Of a stretch of 64,000 nucleotides of DNA, positions 13,874-26,486 are shown in pieces. The stretch is from Copromyces sp. CBS 386.78. Taxonomy: Eukaryota; Ascomycota; Sordariomycetes; Sordariales; Sordariaceae. Positions within the stretch are counted from its first letter, which is position 1; the number at the start of each line of letters is the position of its first letter. The notes beneath the pieces are model-generated. The model made no database searches and had not been told where the DNA came from. It was given only the letters and a program-made list of their open reading frames with translations. Position numbers and translations under genes: made by a program. The stretch is taken from the NCBI GenBank assembly GCA_030685235.1, contig MU839186.1, positions 62,001 through 126,000 on the forward strand, read 5' to 3'.

Positions 13874-14114
13874 TATTACGGGGTAATACTGTTAGGAGTA
13901 AAGTAGGATAAATGTAATTATATGAGGAAGGAAAGAAGGAGGAAGGAAGAATGCGGTCTAAATATAGGGCAAGCTATACTATATTTTAGATCTAGGACCG
14001 AGGCCTACTGGTGTATACGTACGGTCCTATTAGCCAATAGCCAATAGGGATAATTAGCTATGCTTAGTCGTGTACGCAGTACCCAGTGGTGCTATCACAG
14101 GTAATCCTATAATA
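13874..14114 (-). repeat. LTR of family B, copy 2 (5' LTR of B1)
   Basis: This is the 241-bp partner of 6789-7029, differing mainly by transitions. It is followed at once by the target duplication TTGTA and then by B2 sequence that continues where 6788 left off. The shared LTR boundary is why B1 and B2 could be mistaken for a head-to-tail tandem. Confidence 0.88.
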
Positions 14115-17100
14115 TTGTAAATTAGAATAAGGATATAAATTAAGTACCGCGGTTAGAAAAGACAGTATCAGGTAGATTATAAAGGGTATAAATATAGTCA
14201 ATAAAATAGTCTGCTAATTCTTCTACTTCTATAATAATAATCGGGATATAGTAATATATCTTTATTAAATAGTCTACGATAATAGTAATATATTTATATT
14301 TTTAGCTTAAATAAAGGTTTTCTAATAAGGAAGAAACGTAATCGACCGATATATTAGTCTATAGTATGTAAACCGCTAATATAAGTTTGAAATAGCTTAT
14401 TTTAATTCGTTGTAATATTTTTATCTTAAAATATATTAAATAACTTTTATAATAGGCTTTAACGGCTTCCGCTATACCTAATTAATACTAATATTTATTT
14501 ATTTACGCCTATATTTTATCCCTTCCTAAATAGCCGGCCGTTAATAATAAATAAATATAGTAAATTAATAATAAATAAGTAGCAATATTATTAGGGTCGA
14601 TAAATACCTTCCCTTTATAATAAACTTTACCTCCCGCTATAGAATATTTAGTAAAAGCGACCTTAAATTTCTTTTTAATATAGGAATGCTATTTAGTATA
14701 ACCTAAGTTTCTTAAGCAATTAATAGCTTCCTATATTAAGGTTAATTAATTATAATTTTCATTAATAATATTATCGGTTAATTTATCTAGCTCTTTTAAA
14801 GTATTTAACGATAATAAGAATACTTCTTCGTCGAAATTGAAGTCGCTAATAGCTATAGTTAATAAGGTGAGGCAATCCTCCTTAAAGCGAATAAGGTTAA
14901 TAAGCTTACAATTTCTTACCTTTAAACAATAATTATTTATATTTAAAAATATATCTTCTAATTTCCTACTTAATATATTGGGGCGAAGGTTTTGTAACCT
15001 TAATATATAGAGGATTAAGAAATTAAATTGTAATAAAAATTGTAACTACTATATATAGCGGGGTATAAGCTACTTATTTATTGTAAAAGTCTTTAAATTC
15101 TTATAATTTATAATAATATTAAAAAGTTATTAAGCGCCTTTTAATTTTAGGCGCTATTCTTTTAAAGCTTTAACGATAGCGAAAAATTCTTTATTGTAAA
15201 TATTATAATTATATTCTATTGCTAAGTACTATACTGAAAAATACGCGATTAAGTAAAATTCGTTATTATTACTGTATTGGGAAAGAGTATTTCTAAAAAC
15301 TTAATTTAAAGTATCAGTCTCTATAATTATTTTTTTAGACCAGTCGTAAATCTATAAAATTAGTCTACTAGTAAATATAGCCTTTAGGATTTTAAAAGTA
15401 GATTATTATACTATAATTTATACCTATTCCGCATTTTTCTTTATAAAGTCGTATAATAGTACTATTATTATTAAAAAGCCTTTAATAAAGAGAAACGCTA
15501 TCTGCACCGCCGCCAAACGCTATCTGCACCGCTGTCCAAAAATAAAATCTAAAGTTACTCTACCAAAATAAGGGTCTATAGTCTCAAAGTAGGCTTGGAA
15601 TTTTTGTAATTTTCTACTCTATTTAATGGTATCCATGTTAGCCCCTAAATATTACCGCAGCCTTTGAATCTACTAATGGTTTAAGAAAAAGGAAACTTTA
15701 CTTAGGAATTTCTTACATTTACTAAAATAGTAGATACGAGAGGCGGTGGAAGGGTTAGTAAATATATTATAGTAGAGAGAACCTTACCGAACTTAAAAAT
15801 ACTACTTTTATATTTAGAGCTTACTATTTGCCTAAGGTATACCTTATTAAAGTTTTGGACGGCGGTGTAGATAGCGTTTGGCGGCGGTGCAGATAGCGTT
15901 TCTCTTAATAAAATGACGATAAAAATTAATAAATTTTAAGAAATTCTATAAAAACTTCTTTAATATTGGGGGTTACTAATTTATAATAATTTTAACCTTT
16001 ATTAAATCTATTTTAATACTGCCTAACATAATAATTAATCTAAAATATTTAGTTTTCTTAATATAAAATTCGTACTTATTAATATTAACTTATAAGCTAG
16101 CCTTTTTTAAGCGGGTAAAAATATTATCTATATACTTTTAGTACTCTTCTTCGTTATTTGAAAAGATGAGGATATTATCTAAGTAAATAATTATATAAAT
16201 ATCTAAAATATTGTATAAAATATTGTTAATATAATTTTAGAATATACTAAATACTCTTTATAGGCCGAATAAGTAAATAAATAATTCAAATAGGCTAAAG
16301 CGGGTAACGAACGCCGTTAATTATTTATATCCTTCTATAATGTAAATATAGTTAAAAACGGTAATAATATCTAACTTAGTAAAAATCTTTACTTTACAAA
16401 TAGTATTAAAAGTTTCTTTGATTAAGGGGAACGGGTAACGATTTTTAAAAATAATATTATTAATCCCCTTATAATTTACGTAAATCCTAATACTTCCGCT
16501 TAACTTCTATACTAGTAGGATTTAGGAAGCGGCTTTTAATTGCAAGGGGCGGATAAACCTATTATAGAAATTTTCGTCAATCCACTTCTTAATTACATTT
16601 AATTCATTAGAATTAAACGCCTTTAATTTTATATAGGGCGCCTATTCTCCCGGGCGGAATTCGATTTTAAAATTGTAAAAATGGTAAAGGGGTAAAACTA
16701 TAGCGTTACGAAGTTTAAAAACGTCGAAATAATTCTAATATTATTTAAAGAGTTTTTCTTTAATTTAAACGTCGGTTTTAAATAGTTTATCGGCTTTCTT
16801 ATAAAATTTAGTTATATTCTTCTTTATAATATTAGTAGTGAATTTAACGGCTTTATATTGTTCGAAATTTTTGTTTATATTACCGCTAAAATAAATATAT
16901 TTAACGATCTTTATTGCCCGGATAATTACTTTAGAGCCTTTATTAACGCAAATATTAATTTATAAATAATAACGCTTACCCAATAATTTCTTATATTTAA
17001 CGCTATTATTATCTTAAATTTCTTATTCTATTTTTAGGGTAAAGTTTACTAAACCGTTAAGTATATTATAGTTGTAATTGTATTTATTGTATTCAATTCC

Positions 17101-18180
17101 TATCTTTACCCCTCTATTAATAACGCTTTTATCGTTTCTATATTCCTTAAATTTTAGGGCGCCCCCCTCTACCTTTTTAGCCTAGGCTTCTTCCTCCGCC
17201 CTAGCCTCTTCTAAAATTTTATAAAATTCCGCATATAAAGTATAGAATACTCGTAAATAATATTTTTCGTATAGCTAATTAAAATTAGCGGCTATTATAT
17301 CTTTAATATTTACGGGGTTAATTAATTCGTTCGAAAAATACATTTTACGTACTATAATGCAATAGTAGGGGTTGGATTTTCGTTAGCCGGCTATAGTATA
17401 GTAGATAGTAGGCTTAGTCCGCTTAGGGGTTTCGGTAACGGTATCCGCAATTAGGGTAGGATTTAGGGTATTAAGGTTTATAGCCGGAATATTAAAAGGT
17501 TCGTCTTTAATGGCGTTGGGGACGGGGTCTGCGACTAAGGCGTTAGAATAATTTATTTTAATTATACTTTATATAATTTCGTAATAACGTATATAAATAT
17601 ACTTCTAAACTTTAAGTGTATATTATAAGGAAGGCGGAAAGTCGGTAGGAAGGTAATAAGCTATATATTAATTAATAAAGGTAACGGTACTGTCTAATTA
17701 TAATATTATAGGGTTATAAAATTTGAATTATAATATACTTAAAATAATGGGATAATCTTCGGCTAAATTGTAAATTAATATAGCGATCGTCTCTATATAG
17801 TAACTAATCCGCAATTAAACTTCGTAATAATAGGTAATAAAGTCCTTAGGTATACTGTCTACTAAATATAAAGCTTTTAATTTAAGGAACTTTAATAGCG
17901 GGATAATATAACGAGCGGTAAAACTGCGATCGATAAAAGCGAGAGCGGAGCATCCGCTATTAATTAGGGCGGTATACTTATTATATTAACTATATAGTCT
18001 ATAAATAATTTAAGTAGAGAAGAGGATAGAATTATTATTATAATTATTTAAATTTAAATTTTTAAATTAAATTACTTCTAAGTCTATTAAATTAATTTCC
18101 TCCTCTTTTATTATTATTATAGACAATAGCCTCTCTAAGTAATTTAATAAAGAGGCGGCGTATTTCCCGTACTATATTCC
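14115..18180 (-). mobile_element. Element B2, fragment 2 (integrase to gag/pol linker)
   Basis: This segment is collinear with about 8488-12,110 of B1, starting in the integrase region and running up to the linker before gag. It carries RNase H-like sequence near 15,170-15,240 and reverse transcriptase near 16,130-16,580. It is interrupted by the inverted-repeat element at 15490-15904 and ends at the left target duplication of A2, ATTCC (18176-18180). RIP damage is heavy outside the small insertion. Confidence 0.85.
15490..15904. mobile_element. Non-autonomous inverted-repeat DNA element (MITE-like), 415 bp
   Basis: The element has 48-bp terminal inverted repeats with two mismatches, starting GAGAAACGCTATCTGCACCG. 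Within each arm the block AAACGCTATCTGCACCGC occurs twice. It is flanked by a perfect 8-bp duplication, TTAATAAA (15482-15489 and 15905-15912), and the empty site exists in B1 near 9,865. No transposase frame is present. Unlike its surroundings it keeps CpA and TpG, so it escaped most RIP or arrived later. An 8-bp duplication suits hAT, Mutator-like or related superfamilies; the exact class is not determined. Confidence 0.85.
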
Positions 18181-18412
18181 TATCACGGGTAGAGGGCGAG
18201 AGGTTGAGTGTAAATATAAATATGCGTAATTGCACGAGGAGAGGAAAAGAAGAGAAGTGCAAAGGTGCGCTCGGGAGATAGGCCTTTATAGGACTCGAAC
18301 TATAAACTAGTAGGTCTATAGCGGGAAACCGCAGCCAATCAACCGAAATAGTAATAGTAGTCTCAAAGAGCTACTATTACCAGCATATACAATATAGGCT
18401 AACCTTATAATA
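18181..18412 (-). repeat. LTR of family A, copy 2 (3' LTR of A2)
   Basis: This 232-bp LTR retains more CpA/TpG than copies 1 and 3, so it may be the best guide to the original LTR. It carries the 7-bp stem, 8-nt loop hairpin at 18285-18306 that is also found in the other two copies. Confidence 0.88.
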
Positions 18413-18483
18413 CTACCCCTTTTTAAAAGAAGCTATATAACTAACTAAAATTATATAAAATAATAAATAACCCCATTAAACGT

Positions 18484-21400
18484 TTAATCCAACCGTAAAA
18501 AATTCTTATAACCACTAATCGTAACGACCTCCTCCTCCCTTTGTACCTTGCTAATAAAGCCTCCGCTTCTACAGTCGGCTCTTCTTCTTTCTCTAACGTA
18601 CTTTCCACTGTCTTTAAAACTTTCCTCTACTTCTTTTCGGCCGCTAGCTAATCCGGAAGTATTAGAACTTTTAAATATACTTCGTAATATTATCATATCA
18701 CTTCGGGGGATATAGCTACGTTAATATACAGCTACTATAAAGGTCGATAAAGTAGTACCTAAACGACGAAATACTCCTAACGACCGTTAACCACTTTACG
18801 GCAACTATTAATCTTAATAAAGTCCTATTCTACCTAATCCTCTTCATTATTAGTCCTCTTTATATTACGACCTTAATTTGTATAAACGTTCCTTTATACC
18901 TCCAACTATCCTAGAATACCTACCTCAACTTATAATTTAATTTTACTAATATAAAAAGTAGGACTATACTTTATATTAATTAATAATTTAAATATAACCC
19001 TATAATTATTTACTTTAACAATTTCAAACGGGCCTTTATAAAGAATAGTAAACTTTACGTACAATTAGCTAGTATTAAAGTTTTCCGTATTAAATAAAAC
19101 CTTATCTCCTATTTTATATTTCGGGATATCTATCCTTCGAATATTAGCGTTAACTTCGTACCGTTATTAAATTTACTTTACTTAATCTATAACGTACTCT
19201 AATACTCTCTTAAAACAATTAACGATTTCATTCGCTTTAAAATACTCTACTTACTATTAAACTAATAAATTTAGCGGATATAATTTCGCTAATTCAACGC
19301 CTATATAAGGGTAAAAACTATAATTAATAAAGAAAGGGGATACTCCTATTATTTTTAAAATTAAATTATTACTAATAAACTCTATAATTAATAACTAATC
19401 TACTTAATTATCTCATACCTAATTAATATAAAAATAAAAGTATTTCTCTATTTTTATATTAATATACTCTGTCTAACCGTTAATAATTAGGTAGAACGTA
19501 GAAAAAAGTTTAAAAATTACTTCCAAACGGGAAAATAAAACTCTCTAAAATTATAAAATAAATTAAGAACCTTAATCTAATATAATAAAATCCGAAAGGC
19601 CGTAAATACTATAAATTCTCTTAATAAACTAATTTACCAATTTTTTAACTATAAAACTGATAATAAGAATGAAATATTATATTTTTATTAAATAATTAAC
19701 AATAATAGCTATATATTTAAATTCTTAACCCTAGTGTATATAAAGAATTAAAAGAGTAATATAATCTATAGAAATATCCTTCTATAATATAAAAAATAAT
19801 ATTAATAGCTTTAAAAAATTATATAGGGAATATCGTAATAATTTAAATTTAATATACAATAAGCAAGCCTTATAATAGGCCCTAATAGTACTAAACATCC
19901 CTAACTAAAAAAAAATTTAAAAAAGTAACGAATAAGTCTTTTTATAACCTAAATAACTAATAGAAAGCGAATTATATATATAGTAAAAGAGCTAGAACTA
20001 AAGTTCGGTATCGTTAAAGTCGACGATAATAACGCCTTAAAAATAGGCTTATCCCTATATTGCCCTATACTTAATAAAAAATACTTTCTTTAATTAATCC
20101 TTTACCTCCTTAAACTATATATAGCGACTAAAGTCTAATAAATAAACGAATAAATTTTATAAAAATACTAATTTTTTATAATTTTCTATAATTAAATTAT
20201 TAATAAATTTATCATCTATTACCTTTAAATCGTAAATATATTTAATATTAACGTTAATAACCTCCTTTCCGCTCTTTAAAATAAAAACTCCGTTTATAAA
20301 AATATTATAATCGAATAAAACCTTATTTCTAACTAATAGCCACTCGTCGGCCTTGTCTTTAGGTAATCCTTTAACTTTTTACTTAAGGCGTTAAAGCGTA
20401 CTTATAACGAATCTAATTAGTATTTAATTATAAAATTAAATTAAGAAAGGAAATAGGACTACTATATATAGTGGAAAATTAATTATTTATTAATTATAAA
20501 GGTCTTTAAAATTTTATAGTCTATAAAGACTTCGAATAATTATTATACTCCTTTAAATTTAGGACGCTATTCCTCTAAAGCCTTAATAATAATAAGTAAT
20601 TCTTTATTATAAATATTATAATTATATTCGGCTAAAGAATACTACTAATTAAAGTAGGCAATAGGGTAAAGGATACCTTTATTATTATATTATAATAATA
20701 TATTTCTATATACCCAATTAGAAATATCCGTTTTTACAACAATCTATTTTAACTAATTGTAAATCCAAAATATAGGTCCGTTCGTAAAAGCCTTTGTTAA
20801 TACTTCGAAGGATTTTTAATACTGTTCTTCCTATTCCTATACCGCTATTTTCTTAATTAATTCGTATAATGGGCCGATAATAATAGAGAAATACTTAATA
20901 AAATAATAGTAAAAATTAGCGAACCTTAAAAAACGTTAAAATAACTTTTTAAAGTTTAGAACTTCTTATATTATAATTATAAAAACCTTTTCTAAATCTA
21001 TTTTAAAACTATTTAAAGTAATAATAAAACTTAAATATTTAATTCACTATATATAAAATTTATACTTATTAATATCAATTTAAAATCCTATTTTAATTAT
21101 CTTTTATAAAACCTCCCTAACGTATTCTTTATACTCCTCTTCGTTATTAGAATAAATTAAAATATCGTCGAAATAAATAGTAGCATAAATATCGAAAATA
21201 TCGTATAAAACGTCATTAATATAATTTTAAAAAATTTCTAACGCGCCCTATAAACCGAAAAAATATATAATAAATTCGTAAAAACTAAAATAAGTAATAA
21301 AAATAGTAAACTATTTATACCCCTCTTTAATATAGATCCTATTAAATATAATAATAATATTGAACTTTATAAAGATTTTTACTTTATAAATCGTATTAAA

Positions 21401-24110
21401 GATCTCTTTAATTAACGATAGTAAGTAACGTATCTTTAATATAATATTATTAATACTACAATAGTCTATACAAATATAGACTCCACCTCCGGATTTTTTA
21501 ATTAATAAAAGGGGGGAAGTGGCCGTAAATTGTAACGGCCGGATAAACTTCTTCCTTATATTATTATCAATTTATTTTTTAATAATAATTACCTCTATAA
21601 ATAATATATATTAAAGCTGTATATTAGGAGGTTACTCTCCTAATTATAATTCGATCTTATAATTGTACGAATAATAAGGAAGGATCTCCTCTACTAGCGA
21701 AAGTAAAAAAGCGGTAATTTCGCTAATATACCTCCGTCCCTTAAAATAGTTTAAAATTTCAATAATTTCCTCCCTAATTTTTAGCAACCAGTTTACTTTA
21801 TCGAAAAACTTCTTTATATCCTCTTCGTTAATTTTAATTAAATATATTTATCGGATAATCTCTTTATATATAAGCGTATCGATTTCAAAATTTCTAGTAA
21901 AATTGACTACTTTAACTAAAATTATAGCTTTACGAATATCTTCTAAAATATAAATACTAATTATTTTATTAATAAAATTATAAAACGCGGGAGGTAAACT
22001 TTCCTTATATTTCTTTCTATCGCCTTCTATAATACTATTAACTATTTCCTCAATTAAATTTAAATTTTAAAGATCCGCTATAGCTGCCAGCCTCTCAATC
22101 TCGGTATAACTCGTAACGTATAGCTATAATTACTCCTTCTCGCAAATAAAATTAAACGCAACTATATTAAATACCCTAATATCACTAAAATTAAATTTAC
22201 AATCAAGCTTATAAAAATAGTAATACTAAAGGCGATTTGCGCCAACTAAAACGCAACGGCTACCTATATATATATAAAGTTCGTAAAACGTAGGGCTCTT
22301 AATCTTAATAAAGAGAGCGGCGGTACCAGTAATAACGACCTTAAACTCAGCCCTCTAGGCTACTAATGCCTTAATAAGAGTGGGGACCGTACGGTAACTA
22401 ATTTTAGAATTGATTTTAAATATAATAACAAAAGGGAATTCAAGAACAGACAAAAGTTCTAGAATAAGCTCCGCCGTAATCTTCTTAATCTTCTCTTTCT
22501 TAATAGTTAGAAGGCGAAATTCGGTCTCTTCCTTTTTAATTGGCGGAATAAGTATTTAGCGGACGGAAACTACCGAAACCCGGTTAGTAAGGGTTTTAAG
22601 TACTATTATCTAGTATTTAAGGAGATCCGTTAATAAGTAGCAGCCTTAGTAAGCGGTATAACTAAAATATATACTATATTACTCGTAATCGATTTCTAGC
22701 CGATAGTATTACATCTATAGGAAGCCTAAAATAACTAAGTGCTTCTTAAAAATATCATAAACCAAGAAGGTAATAATCTCCTCGTAATAACTGATCTAGA
22801 GTTTAATTATTATTCCTTCAAAAATAATACCCTTAACTACTCTATTAGTAAAAATAAACTTCTTCGCTTTTAACAATCGGAAACGGAGAAGGTTATTCTT
22901 AACAATAAAAGAGCGATCAATAAATGTAAAAGTAGAATAACCGCTATTAACAAAGGTAATACAATAGTCTTTATATGAATGGATTACAATATAAAAAAAT
23001 AAAAATATTAAATTTAAAAAAGTAGAATTATTTAATAATTGAACTTTAATTTCCTCTAAACCCTTTAATTCTATAGAGCCTAAAATTCGTCTCTTAAATA
23101 TAACCCGGCCAAACCTCTATACACAACTATATATAGAAGCTAAACGTTTTCTTAATTATTATAATATTTTCTACTAGTAGCGGGCTTAGTGGGGGCAATT
23201 AAAGTAATTAGGGTAGCTAAAACGGTATTAGTAGCGTAAACTTACTTTTAATTATAACCTTTACTACAACTTTTATTCTTTAATTTCTTACTAGCAGAAT
23301 ATTAAGGGCTTTAAAAACCGTAATTAATTGAAGTAATATAATTGCAAGCAATATAGCCGGACTTGCTACAATAACGGTAAAAATTATTGTAAGAATATTA
23401 ATTAAAAATATTTTTATAAATAAAAATACAAGATTAATTATATCCAAATCTATCTTATTACTACCCTAATAAATAAAAATATTATTAATAAAAAGTTTAA
23501 TATTAAAATAATTTCCGCTACTATTATTATTATTAATACTATTACCGGGATTAAAGAAATAATTTATTATTTTCTAATAATAATCCGCATTTTTAAAATT
23601 ACCGGCGACGTTACAATAAATTTCGAACCAATATTTAAAATCGTTATTAGGAAGAAGGTCGTAATAAGCGAAAGCGTTATAAAGATATTTATTAATTTTA
23701 TTCTGGAAATAATAGACTTTTATCGAATTATCGAAATTGTAGAAATTTATTAAATTAATTAATTTAAATTCAAAATCTATAAAAAATATATTCTTTATAT
23801 AAAATTCTTATAAATGGCGGCCGGCATCTATTTTAAAATTTATATTTTAGAAATAAAAATTTAAATATTTTATAAATTCAACGCTTATCTTCCAATACTA
23901 ATTCGCTTTATCGGGATCTAACTAAATTACATCTAAATTATTTTAAATATTAAATAAAATTTTAAGTCTTAAAAATATAATAATATAAATAATTCTAATA
24001 TTTTTAGAAAAATAAAGAATAACGTCGTATTTTTATTAAAATTAAATTCGGAAACGCTAAACTTTAAAAATTTTATATTTATAAACGGGACCGCCAATCT
24101 CTTTACTAAT
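18484..24110 (-). pseudogene. A2 gag-pol polyprotein relic
   Basis: Read on the minus strand this relic goes from gag (about 24,100 to 23,300, zinc knuckle near 23,335-23,400) through a linker (about 22,540-22,440), reverse transcriptase (about 21,500-21,100), RNase H (about 20,740-20,560) and integrase (about 20,300-19,250) to a chromodomain-like tail (about 19,150-18,930) and a basic C-terminal end. That end is still open for 70 codons (18484-18696). Near 21,150-21,190 the polymerase box still reads YFDDILIYSNN, so both catalytic Asp codons survived here although they did not in A1 or B1. Stops elsewhere rule out a functional product. Confidence 0.83.
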
Positions 24111-24768
24111 AAAAATAGGCGGGTTTTCTATTGTTTAACGAAAAGAAAAGAATATAATTATTTTCGTAATTATATTACTAATAGAAGAAAAAAAAGAAAC
24201 CTATATTTTAAAAGTATTATATTCCGCGAATAAAATATCGTAAACGGATTTAAAATTAATATAATCGAAATTCTTTTAATTAAAATTAAATTAAGCGTCG
24301 TCAATTATTTAATAAATAGTCCTAAATTCTTCTTTAGAGTATTAAAAATCGCTTTCAAAATCGTTGTAATATTTAAAATTAATACGATAAAAGCAATTAA
24401 AAGGTATAATAATAGAATAAAAAACGAGGGTTTAAAAGAAAAGAAAAGTTATTTTAAAATATTCGTATGGAATTAAAAAACCTTCTAGCTAATCGAAACC
24501 TTCGAAAAAATTAACAAAAACTATAATAGCGGGTTAAGGAAGTTCGAAAAGCGTAACGCAATAAATCGTAATATCGAACTCGCTATTAAGGGTATTAATA
24601 ATAGAATATAACGTTTTTAAATCAAATGGATTATTAATAGTAGGAATAGAAAAATTAAGAAGATTACCGCTACTAGTACTACTGTTAAGGTAGAAAAAGG
24701 TAGGATCGCTATTGTTGTAAAATATAAAATAAAAAAGAGAAGTAACCGCTCGAAATAAAAGAGAGGTG

Positions 24769-24826
24769 AAAGTCCGCGACTAGGACCGTTTGAAGTAAAA
24801 GTCCGCTACTAAAACCGTTTGAAATA
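24769..24826. repeat. 29-bp tandem duplication in the A2 5' leader
   Basis: Two adjacent 29-bp units, each starting AAAGTCCGC and carrying CCGTTTGAA, lie at 24769-24797 and 24798-24826, between the 5' LTR and gag of A2. They differ by a few changes, mostly G to A. The corresponding part of A1 is outside the window. Confidence 0.6.
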
Positions 24827-25061
24827 ATTAAAAATAAGTAATCTCTTATTTATTAAATAAAGAGTACCTTCCTTTATATATTAATAAAAGGAAGTTTAGA
24901 ATTTTAATTAAGCGACTATTATAATTATAACTATTAAAGCTTAAAGGAGGGTATTAAGCTCAGCAATTTGTAACGAAGCGATCCTTATACGTACACGATC
25001 GAAAATAATCGTAATAAATAGGTTTGCGCTATAAATACAATAATTAAAAGGTGTAATTAAT

Positions 25062-25293
25062 TATTATAGGTAGAGGGCGAAAAGTTAAATATAAATATAA
25101 ATATATGTAATTATACGAAGAGAGGAAAAGAAGAGAAGTATAGAGGTACATTCGGGAGATGGGCCTTTATAGGATTCGAACTATAAATTAGTAAGTCTAT
25201 AGCGGGAGGCCGCAACTAATTAACCGAAATAGTAATAGTAATCTTAGAAAGCTATTATTACCAGTACATGTAATATAGGCTAACCCTGTAATA
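25062..25293 (-). repeat. LTR of family A, copy 3 (5' LTR of A2)
   Basis: This is the 232-bp partner of 18181-18412, with more transitions towards A and T. It is followed by the target duplication ATTCC and by B2 gag sequence. Confidence 0.88.
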
Positions 25294-26486
25294 ATTCCGT
25301 AGGTTGGGCGGGAATTAGGGTGGGGGGTATAGTGGGAGCGGGCTTACTGGTAGTAATAACGTTGATACGAATACTATTATTATAATTATTACTGTAGCCG
25401 GTCTAACTTATAGTAGGTCTACTACGGTTATTATTTCCGCCTTTACTACGACGATTATAGCGGTTATGCTCCTTTTACTCCTTAGGGATACCGGTATTAA
25501 TATTATTACAGTACTCGTAAGCGTAGTAACTAATTAATATATAGCGTTTATAAAGCTTATTCTTTATACGGTAATCGATAATCGCCTTATCGATTATATA
25601 AGATAATTAAATATTAATAGTATTTATAACGTCGAAATTTATAGCGGTACTACCTTAGCTAATAATACGTTTAGAGGCGGCGATATTACTATTAATTCCT
25701 CTAGTATTGGTCTTATAATAAATATTAATTTTATTATACTAATTACGCTCTTCTAAATTAGTAGCGAATTTCTAATAGAGGGTAAATTAGCTGTTAAAAT
25801 TGTTATAGGTTAAGGTATTTTATTAGTAAGCAATAATATTATAAATTTCGTTCGTAACTTTTATTTTTAAATAATAAATTTTTATAATATTATTGAAATC
25901 GTATTTATTAATAATAATAATAAATTTATCTTCGAAATTGAATTATTTCGTACCTTTAAATATTTTTAAAGATTCGAAATCGCAATATACTTTGAAGGTG
26001 CGGTTTATATGGTTATACTTTATATTAAAATAAATAAGGAGGGCCTCCGCATTCTTCTATTTCTATTTAATTAAACCTTCTTCTTTAATAATAAGTATAA
26101 TATATGGCAATAGAATTTTAAAAGCGTTACTTCTAAAGTACGAAAGGATTTATGTAAATTTATAACGCTTATCCTAATCGAATTACTAAGTATTTTAGAA
26201 TTAATATAATTAGATTTTATTACGCTAATTTTAAAAAACTTCGGCCCTTTTAATAGTAGAAGCGTTTTCGCTTATATAGGTAGTGGAATCCTTATTCGTA
26301 CGGGTCTTTAGGGTAATTATAGTTTTATTGTTAAAATTAGGGATAGGGATAGAAACGGGCGGGGTAATTTTATTACGAACGGCTTTCTTAAGGGCCCTAA
26401 TTTAAATTTTAGCAATTTTCTTAAATTTAATATTAATTTTATTAGAAGTAGCGAAATTATATTTCAATTAAAAAACCTTTTACTAA

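Larger units (their letters stand above)
6789..14114 (-). mobile_element. Ty3/gypsy LTR retrotransposon B1, full length, nested in B2
   Basis: This is a complete element of 7,326 bp on the minus strand. Its 241-bp LTRs lie at 6789-7029 and 13874-14114, and a perfect 5-bp target duplication, TTGTA, lies at 6784-6788 and 14115-14119. Removing it restores a B2 sequence that matches B1's own integrase region, which proves the insertion was into another copy of the same family. The internal region encodes, 5' to 3' on the minus strand, gag, reverse transcriptase, RNase H and integrase, all broken by stops. TpA excess and CpA/TpG loss mark RIP. Confidence 0.9.
18181..25293 (-). mobile_element. Ty3/gypsy LTR retrotransposon A2, full length, nested in B2
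   Basis: This is a complete element of 7,113 bp on the minus strand. Its 232-bp LTRs lie at 18181-18412 and 25062-25293, and a perfect 5-bp target duplication, ATTCC, lies at 18176-18180 and 25294-25298. It interrupts B2 at the point equivalent to about 12,110 of B1, between gag and the pol linker. The internal part is collinear with A1 in reverse. Reading frames are broken throughout. Confidence 0.9.

Noticed and set aside
13874..14114. Tandem B elements sharing one LTR (unequal recombination)
   Set aside because: The 5-bp TTGTA duplication at 6784 and 14115 and the B2 continuity across B1 show a nested insertion instead.
18484..18696. 70-codon minus-strand frame as a stand-alone gene
   Set aside because: It matches the C-terminal end of the A1 polyprotein (about 5560-5715) and is part of the A2 relic.
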